From: Aphrocallistes beatrix
Taxonomy: Eukaryota > Porifera > Hexactinellida > Sceptrulophora > Aphrocallistidae
Reading direction: 5' to 3'
Assembly: GCA_963281255.1 (NCBI GenBank)
Contig: OY725492.1
Span: 1 to 64,000 of the forward strand
DNA: 64,000 bases
Shown here: one piece after another, positions 11,645-22,748 of the stretch
Layout: the number at the start of each line of letters is the position of its first letter
Position numbering within the stretch: position 1 is the first letter of the stretch
Notes under the pieces: model-generated
Told to the model about the DNA's origin: nothing
Seen by the model: the letters and a program-made list of their open reading frames with translations, nothing else
Databases searched by the model: none
Position numbers and translations under genes: made by a program

Positions 11645-13885
11645 ATGGCCACGTCTAATGGCAATGCACAACTACCTTCCATTCCGTCTCCTCAAGGGGT
11701 GACTGAGGTCTCCCTCAAAGCCCTCATCCTCTTCTCTAGAGAGCCAGATATGGACATAGACATATCCCAAATGAAACAAGAAAAGGAGCGCATCGTAGCG
11801 CTGACGAAAACTCTCCGTGAGTCCGAGCGAATTGATGCCGTCTCTGAACCGTTTTACGAGTCCAAAAAGTACAGTGTTGAAGAGTGGCGTAATTGGTACT
11901 ACAAACACCTCAATGACTCCGATATTATTATTGTTATCTGCTCACCAGCTCTCAAACAAATACTATTTGACAAAGACGCAGGAGCAATGTATGAAGAATC
12001 TTGCCAACGCTTTTTGACAACAGATATTTACTCCATACTTGAAACATACCACAAATATGACAAATGCATGTATGTGTTTCTCGAACGAACTATCGAGAAG
12101 GCTCTTCTACCCGGATACATCAACAAACCTGACACGGTTCCTTGTTTCCACGTGCTCCTCGCTTCCAACGCACAAGAACTAGGCAGTAATATCCGTGGTG
12201 AGGCAGTGCAGCCCAAGGTACAGACGATCCAAGACAGAAAGAATACTTTTTCGAGGGTGTCACGTGTTTCTAAACGTAAAGGGGATGCAGTGGACAAGCA
12301 TTCGGCAGGCGGTGCTAAATCCGATTACGTGAAGGAAGGCTGGCTGATACTCTGCACTAGCCAGTCTCTGATACGCCAGCAACTGTACTGCCGCCTCTCC
12401 TACAAATCTCTTTCTTTCTACCTCTCTCCGGACTCGAAAGAGCTGGTTTTTGAGATCACTCTGGCTTCCATTTTAACGATCATGCCACATGGAGCTGTAG
12501 GCTTGTACGGATCTCCTAGTCTTTCGCCTCCCCCCTGCTTGCTCCTGACCACGAATGCAGGGATTGAGTATCACATCGGTCTGGACATCAAGACAAAGGA
12601 GGAGCTTGTACACTTCTCTTCCTACCCTGCGAAACCCGGAGACATCTTCAATCTGTACGCGTTAACAGAGAAGGACTGGCCACAGTTCGGGATTGGACTT
12701 GCTTCGATGGTGGAATGGGAAAACGAGATCCATGCGCTGATCATGCCCTTTACACAAGAGGCGGATCAAGAATCTCCCGTCCCGGAACCTAGACTACCGA
12801 AAGGTGCTAAGCAAGGTCCTGCTCCTATCCCCGTCCTCTCTGACAAAGCCGAATTCATCGCTTTCAGACCCAACAGGAAGCAGAGGTTTGGTGCTGCGCA
12901 TAAGCAGCAAATGCGTGGCTCGTTTCGCGTTCCCAAGTCGGGTACTGAGGCCAGTGTCAAGACAGAGACGCTCGATATCAGTCTCTTCTACCAAATTTTC
13001 CACAAGGAGATACTGGGCAGCGGTCAGTTCGGAACTGTGTTTGGAGGCGCCAACAGGAAGACCGGGTCGCTAGTGGCAGTGAAAGCTATCGAGAAGAGTC
13101 AGTTTCCGATTAACGAGAAACAGGCGCTAATGAACGAAGTTCTCTTCTTGCAGGGAATCAGCCACCCGGGCATTGTCGTGTTGGAGAAAGTCTTCGAGAA
13201 CTGGAAGATGATATTCGTGGTGATGGAGCGTCTAGCTGGAGATATGCTCGAGTTGATACTGACGCAGCCGAGTGGGAGATTGGAAGAGATTAGCACCAAG
13301 ACGATAATCTATCAAATCCTGATAGCCCTGCGCTACCTGCACAAGCACGACGCCGTGCACTGCGATCTCAAGCCGGAGAACGTGCTGCTGGTTAGCAAGG
13401 AGGCGCCCTACCGGATCAAGCTCTGCGACTTTGGGTATGCCCGAATGATCAACACGGAGCAATTCCGCCGTTCGCTCGTCGGGACTCCAGCCTATGTGGC
13501 GCCCGAAGTTCTGGACAGCAGCGGCTACAACAGAGCTCTGGACATGTGGTCTACCGGCGTAATTACCTACGTCAGCTTAAGTGGGACTTTCCCTTTCAAC
13601 GAAGATGAAGATATCAAAACCCAAGTCAGCAACCAGGAGTTTATGTTCCCATCTCACCCTTGGAAAATGATTTCTAAGCAAGCCTTAGACTTTATCAACC
13701 GCCTGATGGAGGTGAGCATCCGACAGAGATACAACGTTAGTAGGGCCCTGCAGCATCCTTGGTTCAGTGACAAGAACATGTGGCTGCAATTAAAGCAGAT
13801 CGAGTCTCGCGCTGGCTCCCCCTACCTAACATCTGAGAAGCAAGACAAAGAATTCCACGCCATTCCTGAGAACCGGGCCATATGA
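11645..13885 (+). CDS. SEFIR/TIR-like - PH - protein kinase D-type kinase
   Basis: A single-exon 746-residue protein; ATG in CAAAATGG. Residues about 24-172 look like a SEFIR domain: a first strand KALILFS (25-31), a WRNWYYKHLNDSD segment, then IIIVICSP (94-101). Residues about 228-370 are a PH domain matching the PKD PH (YVKEGWL start, EWENEIHALIMPF end). Residues about 450-706 are a kinase with the PKD signature: GSGQFG 458-463, K480, HCDLKPEN 572-579 with catalytic D574, DFG 595-597, FRRS-VGTPAY, and the GTFPFNEDEDI loop. PKD family members normally have two C1 domains N-terminal to the PH; none are present. The second activation-loop serine (S610) is kept but the first is Gln (Q606). SEFIR domains assemble IL-17 receptor/Act1 complexes, so I infer a kinase recruited by homotypic SEFIR contacts. 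TIR is the alternative reading of the N-terminus. Confidence 0.88.
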   Translation: MATSNGNAQLPSIPSPQGVTEVSLKALILFSREPDMDIDISQMKQEKERIVALTKTLRESERIDAVSEPFYESKKYSVEEWRNWYYKHLNDSDIIIVICSPALKQILFDKDAGAMYEESCQRFLTTDIYSILETYHKYDKCMYVFLERTIEKALLPGYINKPDTVPCFHVLLASNAQELGSNIRGEAVQPKVQTIQDRKNTFSRVSRVSKRKGDAVDKHSAGGAKSDYVKEGWLILCTSQSLIRQQLYCRLSYKSLSFYLSPDSKELVFEITLASILTIMPHGAVGLYGSPSLSPPPCLLLTTNAGIEYHIGLDIKTKEELVHFSSYPAKPGDIFNLYALTEKDWPQFGIGLASMVEWENEIHALIMPFTQEADQESPVPEPRLPKGAKQGPAPIPVLSDKAEFIAFRPNRKQRFGAAHKQQMRGSFRVPKSGTEASVKTETLDISLFYQIFHKEILGSGQFGTVFGGANRKTGSLVAVKAIEKSQFPINEKQALMNEVLFLQGISHPGIVVLEKVFENWKMIFVVMERLAGDMLELILTQPSGRLEEISTKTIIYQILIALRYLHKHDAVHCDLKPENVLLVSKEAPYRIKLCDFGYARMINTEQFRRSLVGTPAYVAPEVLDSSGYNRALDMWSTGVITYVSLSGTFPFNEDEDIKTQVSNQEFMFPSHPWKMISKQALDFINRLMEVSIRQRYNVSRALQHPWFSDKNMWLQLKQIESRAGSPYLTSEKQDKEFHAIPENRAI

Positions 13886-15315
13886 CGCAGCGGCTGCGAT
13901 TATTGATATTTTAGCTTTAGGATGTGTGAGTGCTGCTTCCTTTTTAGGGTGAGTGTGTTGTGTATGTATATTTGTGCTCTTTCAACGATGCAGGTTTCTT
14001 TCTAAATGTATTACTAATAGCTCGGTTAGAGCCTTAAAATAAGCTTTGTCGATACGTAGGTTTCCCCGACTGAAGCGATAACTGATCATTTACTGCCAAT
14101 CATCTCTTTTGCAAATGAGTGTGAAATCCATGACATTCTCTGCATGAGACGCTCAAGACTAAGATTCTTTAATTAGTCAATCAATTAAATTCTCAAATCG
14201 TAATGTTAATCGAATTCTTACAATTTCGCATATTTCAGAGTACAATCATGCATACTAATAGACCACCTTAATTATATTCAAATACCATTTCCAAACATTT
14301 AAACAGTTGAAGAATGTTATCGTTCCTTCTAATCAACACTACTGTGTTTACTTAGGTTGGGGTCGAGTCTTTATCTTATCAGTCTTGAGATTTTTGATTA
14401 TTTTGTAAAACTAAATTAATTGTATGCATTTTTATACAGAATTTAATTAGCACTTATTTATCCTGACGGATATCCTATTACATCTTTATCTAATTAGCAT
14501 TTCTGTTTTTGCTCTAAGTCTTCCCTACTCTTCGCGTCCACTTGATAGATACGGAGAAAACTTTCCGCGGAGGTTATTCGATCTATTCCTAAGGAATATA
14601 TAATTCACTTTCATAACTCTGCTATTCCTCACTGCTTTTATATGAATAAACAAGATGGCAGCTTTGTTTAGACTATTCTAGGTGCTGGAATTTCAGAATA
14701 GGTATATTCGATACGGATGACCAGCATTGTGCGTATTTTAGCTTGTGTATGTTGCAAATAATTGTGTGGGAAAACGCAGAAGTCAAACAATTCAAAGTCA
14801 TTGGAAGTCTGAATAAGGAATCTTAATTTTTATTGTCTACTGAGCTTCAAATGTTGAATAGATTGATTTCAGATTTCGAGGTGAGTTATAATATGTGGGA
14901 TATAAAATGCTTTACCAAACTGAATGTCTCGCGCTCTGCCAGTACACGGAGTGGAAACACTAGAGCGACATGGTCAAGCTTGCACAGCAGAATTACCAGT
15001 CAGTTACTCGGTGAGAACTAATCAATTTATATGCATTTCCATATGCTATCATGTTAACCCGATACGCTACTAGTATATATGCCTGTACTGGTACTTTTTC
15101 ACATGTGCTAATATTATAACTACACTGCCATACACACTGATTCTTATCCTCCTAGCTCGAACTGAGGACACAGACATATTTATACTGGAAGTTGCTGAAG
15201 TATGGAATTGAATAAATGATTGTTATACTAAACTGACTTTCAAATAAAGTTAGTTTTTATTTTGTTCAGTTCTTTGTTACTCTTCAATAGCTCTCACTTT
15301 CCACCGGCACCAAGC
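13886..15315. other. gap between kinase and Groucho genes
   Basis: AT-rich; it holds the kinase 3' UTR and the upstream region of Groucho. No convincing ORF. An acceptor-like CTTCAATAG ends near 15290, just before the Groucho ATG, so a 5' non-coding Groucho exon may lie here. Confidence 0.4.
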
Positions 15316-18091
15316 ATGAAGCCAGTGAACGGAACACCGCACCCTGCGGGATTGAGCCTAATGTCGCCAATGGCTTTCCCCATACATACGTCCCAATTCC
15401 AGCAGACTCACGCCCCGGTCATCCAACCCTCCCTGCCCCCACAGTCTCTCACGCCTTCTTTCCCCTCGCACCAGCACACCGCACCCAGCAACAAGCCGGG
15501 AATCACGGAGTCGCTCGACAAAATTCGCGATCACTTCAGTCAGCTTGAGTCCCAGAACTTGCAGGTGCGGGCTGACTGCGACCGCATCCAGGCGGAGAAG
15601 GGGGAGCTCCAGAAGCAGCTGGTCATGTACTACGAGATGTGCTACGGCCTGAACATGGAAGTGCAGAAGACGAACGAGATCAACAAGAGACTGATCAACC
15701 TCGTCACGCAGTACCTGCCTCATTTCCCGCAGGAGATGCAGGCACACGTCATTGCCGGATTGGAGAAAGCAAAGCAAGTAAGAATTTGTTTCAAATTCCT
15801 GACACTTACCATTATTACCTGCCTATGCAGGAGTAAAAATCTGACACCCGTTTAAATATTATCATGCATGCAAACACGTAGCACTATTAAGCTAGCACCA
15901 TTTATAATGCATACTCAATTATTTAATCCAATTCCGCAATTTGAATAAGTAAGTGAGATGAAAATATTACAGTCCAGATTAACCATCATTCGATTAGCAT
16001 TCTCTATTCTAAACTCTGCTCGTTTACTCAATTAACTACCTCAAATAAAATCTACAAATTAGCTCAAAGCTGATTAGATCGAGATCAGAGGGAGATAATT
16101 TGCTGATTAACCTACTCGCTCTCTCCCTTTCACATGTGTGGGTGGATTTCTATTAGCGACTGACTTACATGTAGTGCAAGCGGCATATCTTAGCGGTGGC
16201 CATCTGATCTGGTGCAGATGAAGTGGTCACTGACGTTACAAACGTCGGAATTGCATTCCGAGTTCTAATTCACACAAGCTACGCATGGGATCGCTTCGAG
16301 ACGGTGCTGTATCTATCATAGTGGTTTCAAAGTTGCATGTTTTCACTAAATCATGTTAATATAATCATATTCACTTAGGTCAGCGTTTCCGAGCTGAGTG
16401 CACTACTGGGACAACAGATGGCACAGGCGCAAGGCACTCCCCTCTTGCCCCCCAGCATCCAGTCCATCCGGTTCCCGCCCCAGAGTCTCATCACCACGCC
16501 CACACTCAGCCTCAGCTCCACAACACACGCCGGCATGATGCCACTCATCCCCCCGCCCAACCTCCAGCCGCTGCCGAGCCCGCTCATGCCGCCGATCCCC
16601 ATCAAGCAGGAGGTCATGGACACCAAGAACGCCAGCCCCACGCGCTCCTCACACCCCCGGCACAAGAGTCCACCCGACACCTCGCGATCTCTCCAGCACG
16701 TGAGCAGCAAGGCGAAGCGGGCGCGAGACGAGCTTTCTCCGCACGAGCACAGCTCCGACGAGGAGAAGAGCGAGACAGAGCTGGTAGTCGACGACGACGA
16801 CGAGAGTCATCCCTCTCCGAACAAAAAAATAGACATTCCGTCCGGCAGCAAACCCTTCCAGCCTCCCTCCAATCCGCCCAAGCTCTTGCCCCCCAAAGCG
16901 AACACCTCGCATCCCTTCGCTCCTCTTGAGGGGCTAGCCTCCCCACCCTCCAAGTTAGAAATGAATCTGCCTTTTAACATCCAATCGGAGTCCCCGCACA
17001 ACGGGAGTCTCTACCCGTACACTCCCGCCACGGGACAGGTGGAGAGACCGCCGCCCAACCGACCGTCCGCATTCACTCAGTCCCAGAGGGGCCGGAACCC
17101 TCCCGCCGCCCTCCTCTCCGGCAAGCACGGCACTAGTCTAGTCATGCGCAACGGCGCGCCCGTGCCAATGCCGCTGTCGCCTCCGCAAGCCGCCAACTGT
17201 CCGCGGGACATCCGGTTGGTGCGGGAGTTCCCGCATGACGACGTGGTGTGCGCTGTGTGGCTAGAAAACACACTCGCGCGGATATTCGCAGGCGACAAGG
17301 GCACCATCAAGGTCTGGGACACCAACCAGGCCACCAGTCCCGTGCATACGTTCAACTGCGAGGAGGACACCTACCTTCGATTCTGCAAGCTACTCCCCGA
17401 CCGCAAGCACCTGATCGTGGGAGGGGAGCTCTCCAACCTCTGCGTCTTCGACATCACAACCGGGAGCTCACTTCCCATCGTCAGGAAGAGTTCGGGCGGT
17501 CCGGTCTTCTACGCCCTGGCCATCGCCCCGGACGGGAAACATTTCTTCACGTGCGGCAGCGACGGCAAGATCAGCATCTGGGACACACAGACGTTCGCGT
17601 CCTTCAACCAAGTGGAGGGACACGTGGAGGGCGCCAGCAGTATTGACATCTCTCCAGATGGAAACACCTTGTACACGGGCGGGCTGGATCACACCGTCAA
17701 GTGCTGGGACATCCGCCAGCTGAGCAAGGTTAAGGAGTACGACTTCTCCGGCCAGATATTCGCGATGGGCGCGTGCCCCTCCGGCGACTGGGTGGCCGTG
17801 GGGAACGAGAACTCGATGGTGGAGGTGCAGAGCCTGCGGAGTGAGGAGCAGTACCGACTGAATCTCCACTCGCAGTCCATCCTCACGCTCAAGTACGCGC
17901 ACGAAGCGCAGTGGTGTCTGACTGGGGGAAAGGACAGCATGCTCAACTTGTGGCACTCCCCCAAGGGCCAACCTCTGTGCAACCGGCGAGAAAACAGCTC
18001 AGTGCTGTGTAGCGATATTTCGCGCGATGACAAATATATCGTGACAGGATCCGGAGATAAAAAAACTACGTTCTATGAGATTGTGTATTAA
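15316..18091 (+). CDS. Groucho/TLE transcriptional corepressor
   Basis: Two coding exons, 15316-15777 and 16379-18091, joined in phase 0 across a 601-bp intron (CAA|GTAAGA ... TTCACTTAG|GTC), giving about 724 residues, close to vertebrate TLE length. The N-terminal Q domain (about 70-165) is a helical tetramerisation region with the family string MYYEMCYGLN and LEKAKQ|VSVSELSALLGQQ; the intron falls at KQ|V. A Pro-rich segment, a basic/acidic CcN-like region (KAKRARDELSP, SSDEEKSETELVVD) and an SP region follow. The C-terminal about 290 residues are WD40 repeats with IKVWD, ISIWD and VKCWD strands. Groucho is a nuclear corepressor recruited by Hes, Engrailed (eh1) and TCF proteins. It converges on GNL2. 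Confidence 0.96.
15778..16378 (+). other. Groucho intron (601 bp)
   Basis: GT at 15778 and TTCACTTAG ending at 16378. It is ten times longer than most other introns in the window. I see no gene or repeat inside; it may hold regulatory sites. Confidence 0.85.
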
Positions 18092-18511
18092 ATTCTAACA
18101 CTGGTATTAGTCAGCACATAAAGTCCTCTAATTAACCATTCCACTACGCTGCTTGCAAATTATACTTCTGTTTTCAATGCACCCACTCTTCTCAGTATAA
18201 AGCGACGTAGACTCGTACATCCTCACACATATTGTATGTAGAATTACTACTTATTTCATATTACGTATTCGCTCATTCTATTGCATTCCACGTAGTGATT
18301 AATTGAGTTATAATTTCTATTTTGAGATATTCATTCAGAGAATAATATAGTATATCTTTATTCACTATTTGCCATCAATGCGCCATTAACAACTCGTATT
18401 TCATTTAAACTTATTAAATGCTACAAACACAAAGGTTGATCAGCTTGCTATTTATTCGTTCTTGCGTTTTTTGACACTAATTCGGAGTAGGGGGTCCTCC
18501 AGCTCTCTTCT
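18092..18511. other. convergent 3' gap Groucho/GNL2
   Basis: AT-rich region shared by the two 3' UTRs. A minus-strand AATAAA (plus TTTATT near 18451) fits GNL2 polyadenylation. Nothing else recognised. Confidence 0.5.
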
Positions 18512-20227
18512 TCAGTTTCGCAGTCTCCTCTGATTTACTAGCAACTCACTAATGGATCTTTCTGAATTGCTAAGATTTCCTGAATTTGCATCCATCGCCT
18601 CTCCAACAGCTGTTTCTTCGTCTGACATTCTCCCACACTCTTCGCTCCTACCTCCCCGCCCGAGTGGAAAATTGCAGGGATCCGAGAAGTCGGGCTTGTA
18701 TCTGATTCCATCCAAGTTCTGAATTACAGAGAATGGCTGGTCCTTACGTTCCTTAGCGGGCACAGATCCGTCCCCCTCCACGATCGAAATATTCACTTCA
18801 ACTCTGTTGTCATTGCTCTGCTCGGAAGCTGGACTGTCCGCGGGCTTCACGAAGTAAGGAATCCTTCCCCTCTGCCAGTCGTTCAGCACCATCTTGGCGA
18901 CGGTCTCCAGGTCGCAGTCGCCTCCCTTCAGCAGCTTCCCAGTGCGCCTGGCCAGCAGCTCCAGGAAGTGCTCGGGGCTCTCCCATACCTCGAGTCCGTA
19001 CAGCTTCTTCAGATAGGCGGGTTGGGTCTTCTCCAGCACTTGCGAGATGTAGAAGGAAGGCGTTTTGAGGTATTCCACACGTGTGACCCCCTTCAGTACC
19101 TTGTCCGTCTCCGTCTCTCCCTCCGGGAACACAATCCCCGGACAGTCGATCAGGTGGATCCGCTTGGTCAGCCGGATGTACTGCCAGACCTTGGTCTCCC
19201 CAGGGATGGGCGCCACCTTGCACACCTTCTTGCCCCTCAGGGTGTTGATGATGGAACTCTTCCCGACGTTCGGGTAGCCGACGAATCCCACGCTGATCTG
19301 CTTCCGGTCCGCGTGCAGCCGTGCGAACTGCCGCAGCAGGTGGATGAGGGAGCCCTTGCCGAACGGGTTGCTCACAGAGGCGTGGAAGGCGAGGGTGGGG
19401 TGCGACTTGGAGAGCGTGGTGATCCAGTGCTTGGATGCCCAGGTCGGCACCAGGTCGCACTTGTTCAGCAGGAAAACGAGGTGCTTGTGCGACTTCTGAG
19501 TTCGCAGGTACGTCTCCACCTGGTGGCACCGGGTCCCTGGAGCGTTCCTGGCGTCCAGCACTTGTATGATGACGTCAGAGGAGTCGATCACCTTGTAGAG
19601 CTCGCTCCAGATGCGGCGGGACTGGCCAGCAGAGAAAATAACGTCCAGTGCCTCCTCTCTGCACTCTTCCGGTTCTGTCACCAGATCTCCGTCGCGCGCC
19701 TGATCGTAGCGGGACTGGGAGGTCTCTGCCTGGGACAGAAGGCCGGAAAGGTCGCCGGAGGGGAGATTGGGCCGCTTCCTCTGAGCTTTGGCGCCGAAGG
19801 TGTGCTCGTAAGACTCGGTGTCGAGGAGGTGCACCCTGGCCTGCTTCCGCTTCTCTTGCAGGAGAGAGACCGGAAGTTTGCTTCGGCGCATCACCACCTT
19901 GTAAGGGTCGCTCGCCACCTGCCCCATCGTCTCCTGGAACTTCTGCAGCGAGCTCTGAGTGATCACACGGGTGTTTCCGAACCACTTCCGGTTCGGCTCC
20001 ACTCGCCCCATTTCCCCGCTTTTGGCGCGTGTTTGGAAGGGCGCCGGCTTCAGGACCTTGCCCTTCTTGTTACGGACGGCCTTCCCTCCGTACTTGTACA
20101 TCTGCAGCCGCTTGATGGTGCTCTTATCCCGCATGCTGGAGGAGGTGCGCGGGCGGTCGGGGTTGGTGCTGCTTAGCGACTTGTTAGGTTTCCGCTCCGT
20201 CTTTGGTTTCACTTTCGTTTTTCCCAT
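18512..20227 (-). CDS. GNL2: nucleolar GTP-binding protein 2 (GNL2/NGP-1/Nog2)
   Basis: Single exon, 571 residues, ATG at 20227. A circularly permuted GTPase of the YlqF/YawG family: the G4 motif NKCD (LLNKCDLVP) comes before the G1 motif GYPNVGKSS and the G3 DCPG, which is diagnostic. The basic N-terminus and NGP1 N-terminal region ([27 protein letters not shown]) match the family. Human GNL2 is longer because of a Lys-rich tail that is short here. In eukaryotes it acts in the nucleolus and nucleoplasm, in 60S pre-ribosome maturation and export. Its 5' end is only about 160 bp from the 3' end of the next minus-strand gene. Confidence 0.95.
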   Translation of the reverse strand: MGKTKVKPKTERKPNKSLSSTNPDRPRTSSSMRDKSTIKRLQMYKYGGKAVRNKKGKVLKPAPFQTRAKSGEMGRVEPNRKWFGNTRVITQSSLQKFQETMGQVASDPYKVVMRRSKLPVSLLQEKRKQARVHLLDTESYEHTFGAKAQRKRPNLPSGDLSGLLSQAETSQSRYDQARDGDLVTEPEECREEALDVIFSAGQSRRIWSELYKVIDSSDVIIQVLDARNAPGTRCHQVETYLRTQKSHKHLVFLLNKCDLVPTWASKHWITTLSKSHPTLAFHASVSNPFGKGSLIHLLRQFARLHADRKQISVGFVGYPNVGKSSIINTLRGKKVCKVAPIPGETKVWQYIRLTKRIHLIDCPGIVFPEGETETDKVLKGVTRVEYLKTPSFYISQVLEKTQPAYLKKLYGLEVWESPEHFLELLARRTGKLLKGGDCDLETVAKMVLNDWQRGRIPYFVKPADSPASEQSNDNRVEVNISIVEGDGSVPAKERKDQPFSVIQNLDGIRYKPDFSDPCNFPLGRGGRSEECGRMSDEETAVGEAMDANSGNLSNSERSISELLVNQRRLRN

Positions 20228-20389
20228 TTTGAGCCTACTTAATAGTACCGAAATCTATGTACTTATTTCCGTAAATGTATCGACAACTCAATGCTACAAA
20301 TCACTTGGTATGATATACAGCATTAAAAGCATATATTTACAAACTAAAAAACATTAAAAAATACACCTTAAGAAGTAAAGACAGCACGG

Positions 20390-22405
20390 CTAGTCCCTGA
20401 GGACGAAGACCTCCTCCATCTGGAGGAACATGGCGCAGTTAGCTCTGCAGAAGAAGCGCCGTTTTCCCTTGTACGTCCCGTCGCAGTCCCCGACCGTGTG
20501 CGTGAACTCCACACCCGCCACGCAGCTGCGGTTGGCGGGGAAGAGGAATTCGGTCGCACACTCTTCTCTAAAAATGGCGCGCAGCGTCCCGGCTACCATT
20601 CTGGCGCGCATAAGCACGAACACGCGCTTGCTGAAGTAGCGCTTGGGGTCTCGCTTGGAGGTAAGACTCACGAACTTGCTGTCTTCGTGGCTGATGATGC
20701 CCTTGGAGATGATGGGCGTGGTGGGGGCGAGGAAGGAGCGCATCGAGGCGGGTTTGGCGGGCAGCGTGAGCTTGAGAGAGAGATCGTCTCTTTTATTCGC
20801 TTTTGAAAACTCTTTCAACTCATCCAGGATGAAGTTGCTCTGATCGGAAGACACATCGCTCTCAGTCGTGACGGTGCTCAGGTCTACGGAGAGGGCGGGA
20901 CGTGGCGGAATGGGAGGCGGCGGCTCCCACTTGTAGCTATTCATCTGGTGCATCACGATCGAGATCTCCTCCTCTAGCATGTGTCCCTGTAGGATGGTTC
21001 CCACCAGCTCTTTGTCCTTGTAGTCCATCAGGTCTCTGATGAGGGAGAGGATCAGGCTCGGCTGCAGGTTGTAGAAGTTCACGATGATCTGCTGGCCCAG
21101 CTTCTGGAGCAGAGGGTCCAAACTGCGAGATTGGTTGACGCACTTCCTGAACAGCAGATTCACCTCCTGAATGGAGACCAGGTCCTCGCGGGACAAAAGC
21201 GTGAGAAAGTCCGAGTAGACCTCCTGCGACACAAGGAGCAGCGCGGAGGAGTGAGGCGTGCGCGTTCTGTCGTTCGCGTCGGACAGCTGGAGGATGACGC
21301 GGGTGAGGCTGACGAGCAGGAAGAGCGGCGGGAACTCTTGGATCAGTTCGTCCAGGATGCGGTACGTCTTGAACTTGGCCGCCCCTGTTCTGGTGGCCAG
21401 CTGCTGGAAGAGGGACAACAGCATCTGCTCCAGAGCCACGGAGTGTCCCTGTAGGAAGGTGGCGGCCGCTTTCAGGTAGGAACGGAAGAAGTCGAGGAAG
21501 AGAAGCAGCAGTTGGCTGTTGGATGTGTCGAACAGTCGCTTTATATTCATCCAAACCTGGATGCAGATCTCTTCAGTGAATTCCTCCTCCAACCTCTCCT
21601 GCAGAAACACGATCCCGATTGCGTTGTCGATGTCCTTGCGCGACTTTATCAGAGGGAAGATACACGGGAATCCGCCGTGTATGGACTCACCCTTGAGCTG
21701 CTTGGACACCCCCGATACACTGACCTTCCTCCCCACAGAGGTGTACAGGTCCGTCTGACTCTGTGTCCGCATGATCTTGTTGCAGCGTTCGAATCGCTCC
21801 TGGATGCTTCTGTGGTGCGCGAGGCTGGTGTTCGCTTGGTTGCTTTCGACGAAGTCGAGGCTAGGGCTGACGAGTCGGGTGTTGGGGAGGGAGATGGGCG
21901 TGTTTCGCGAGTCTCCCGAGGAGCTCAGGTTGTCCCAGACCCAGGTTCTTGAGGAGGACTGCCTCTCGAGCAGGGACTGCTCCACCACTCCGTTCTGGAA
22001 GCAGCGGTTCCGCAGCGCTTCTCCTGGCGTGAACACCTCCGAAGAGACGATGGAGTCCAGACTGGTGAAGGCGCGAGGATCGGTGTTCCCTTCAGCCGGG
22101 CCCTCGTTCTGTCTGGCCTCCGAGATGTTATTCCCGCGGTTCTGCCAGTTCTCCGCCACCCACTTTGAAAGTGCGCCCTCCCCCACACTCCGCAGGTGCT
22201 TCTCCAGCAGGTTCTTGTCCAGCAAGTCCACGGAGTGCAGGTAGCAGAGGAGCGAGAGAGCGGGACATTGGGACGAGCAAATTCGCTCCCATTCGTCCGG
22301 CTTGAGTCCGAACAGTCGCATCAGAGAGTAGAGACTCTCTAGACTCAGACGGTTGGAAACGACGATGAAAACGTAAGCGTGCTTGTCAGGGATATCGTAC
22401 TCCAT
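20390..22405 (-). CDS. death-fold (DED-like) protein with C-terminal CYLD-type CAP-Gly domain
   Basis: Single exon; the first ATG is at 22405, giving 671 residues. Residues about 8-88 form a compact helical region resembling a DED or other death-fold domain (FGLKPDEWERI; LHSVDLLDKNLLEKHLRSVG). A Ser-rich linker follows, then an all-helical stretch (about 270-520) reminiscent of an alpha-solenoid, then a PPPPIPPRP motif that could bind SH3 or WW domains. The last about 75 residues are a CAP-Gly domain; the part GVEFTHTVGDCDGTYKGK is closest in pattern to the third CAP-Gly of CYLD (GCTDGTFRGTRYFTC). No USP catalytic domain is present. CYLD CAP-Gly binds NEMO and ubiquitin-pathway partners, so an adaptor in death/NF-kB-type signalling is a fair inference. 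Divergent from QTRT2. Confidence 0.72.
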   Translation of the reverse strand: MEYDIPDKHAYVFIVVSNRLSLESLYSLMRLFGLKPDEWERICSSQCPALSLLCYLHSVDLLDKNLLEKHLRSVGEGALSKWVAENWQNRGNNISEARQNEGPAEGNTDPRAFTSLDSIVSSEVFTPGEALRNRCFQNGVVEQSLLERQSSSRTWVWDNLSSSGDSRNTPISLPNTRLVSPSLDFVESNQANTSLAHHRSIQERFERCNKIMRTQSQTDLYTSVGRKVSVSGVSKQLKGESIHGGFPCIFPLIKSRKDIDNAIGIVFLQERLEEEFTEEICIQVWMNIKRLFDTSNSQLLLLFLDFFRSYLKAAATFLQGHSVALEQMLLSLFQQLATRTGAAKFKTYRILDELIQEFPPLFLLVSLTRVILQLSDANDRTRTPHSSALLLVSQEVYSDFLTLLSREDLVSIQEVNLLFRKCVNQSRSLDPLLQKLGQQIIVNFYNLQPSLILSLIRDLMDYKDKELVGTILQGHMLEEEISIVMHQMNSYKWEPPPPIPPRPALSVDLSTVTTESDVSSDQSNFILDELKEFSKANKRDDLSLKLTLPAKPASMRSFLAPTTPIISKGIISHEDSKFVSLTSKRDPKRYFSKRVFVLMRARMVAGTLRAIFREECATEFLFPANRSCVAGVEFTHTVGDCDGTYKGKRRFFCRANCAMFLQMEEVFVLRD

Positions 22406-22748
22406 CAGCAATACATAGGCTAGTGCTTATTCGTAAGAATTCGTTTAGCCAATTAATTTTCCGACGGTTTAACTGAATGATGGGCTTCGTTATCACAAAA
22501 TTAATGAATGTTTTATACAAGAGATGAGTAATGCTGTAGGTATTAATAACAAACATAATTGAAAGAATTGTGTTGGCATGTTGCGGCGGCTATCAATTAA
22601 CGCGGGCAAATGTGGACTGTTAGTGGTATTGCGTAGACAAATCAGATATTGAATCAGGTGGAAAGAGGATCTAACCTAATCTAATCAGCTGCGGTTCTGA
22701 ATTAAATTCTTTAGATTTAGTAAATTAGTTGCTACTACGTAGCAGTAA
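22406..22748. promoter_or_regulatory. bidirectional promoter region
   Basis: A 343-bp AT-rich gap between the divergent starts at 22405 (minus) and 22749 (plus), so both promoters must lie here. No TATA box stands out. Confidence 0.5.
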
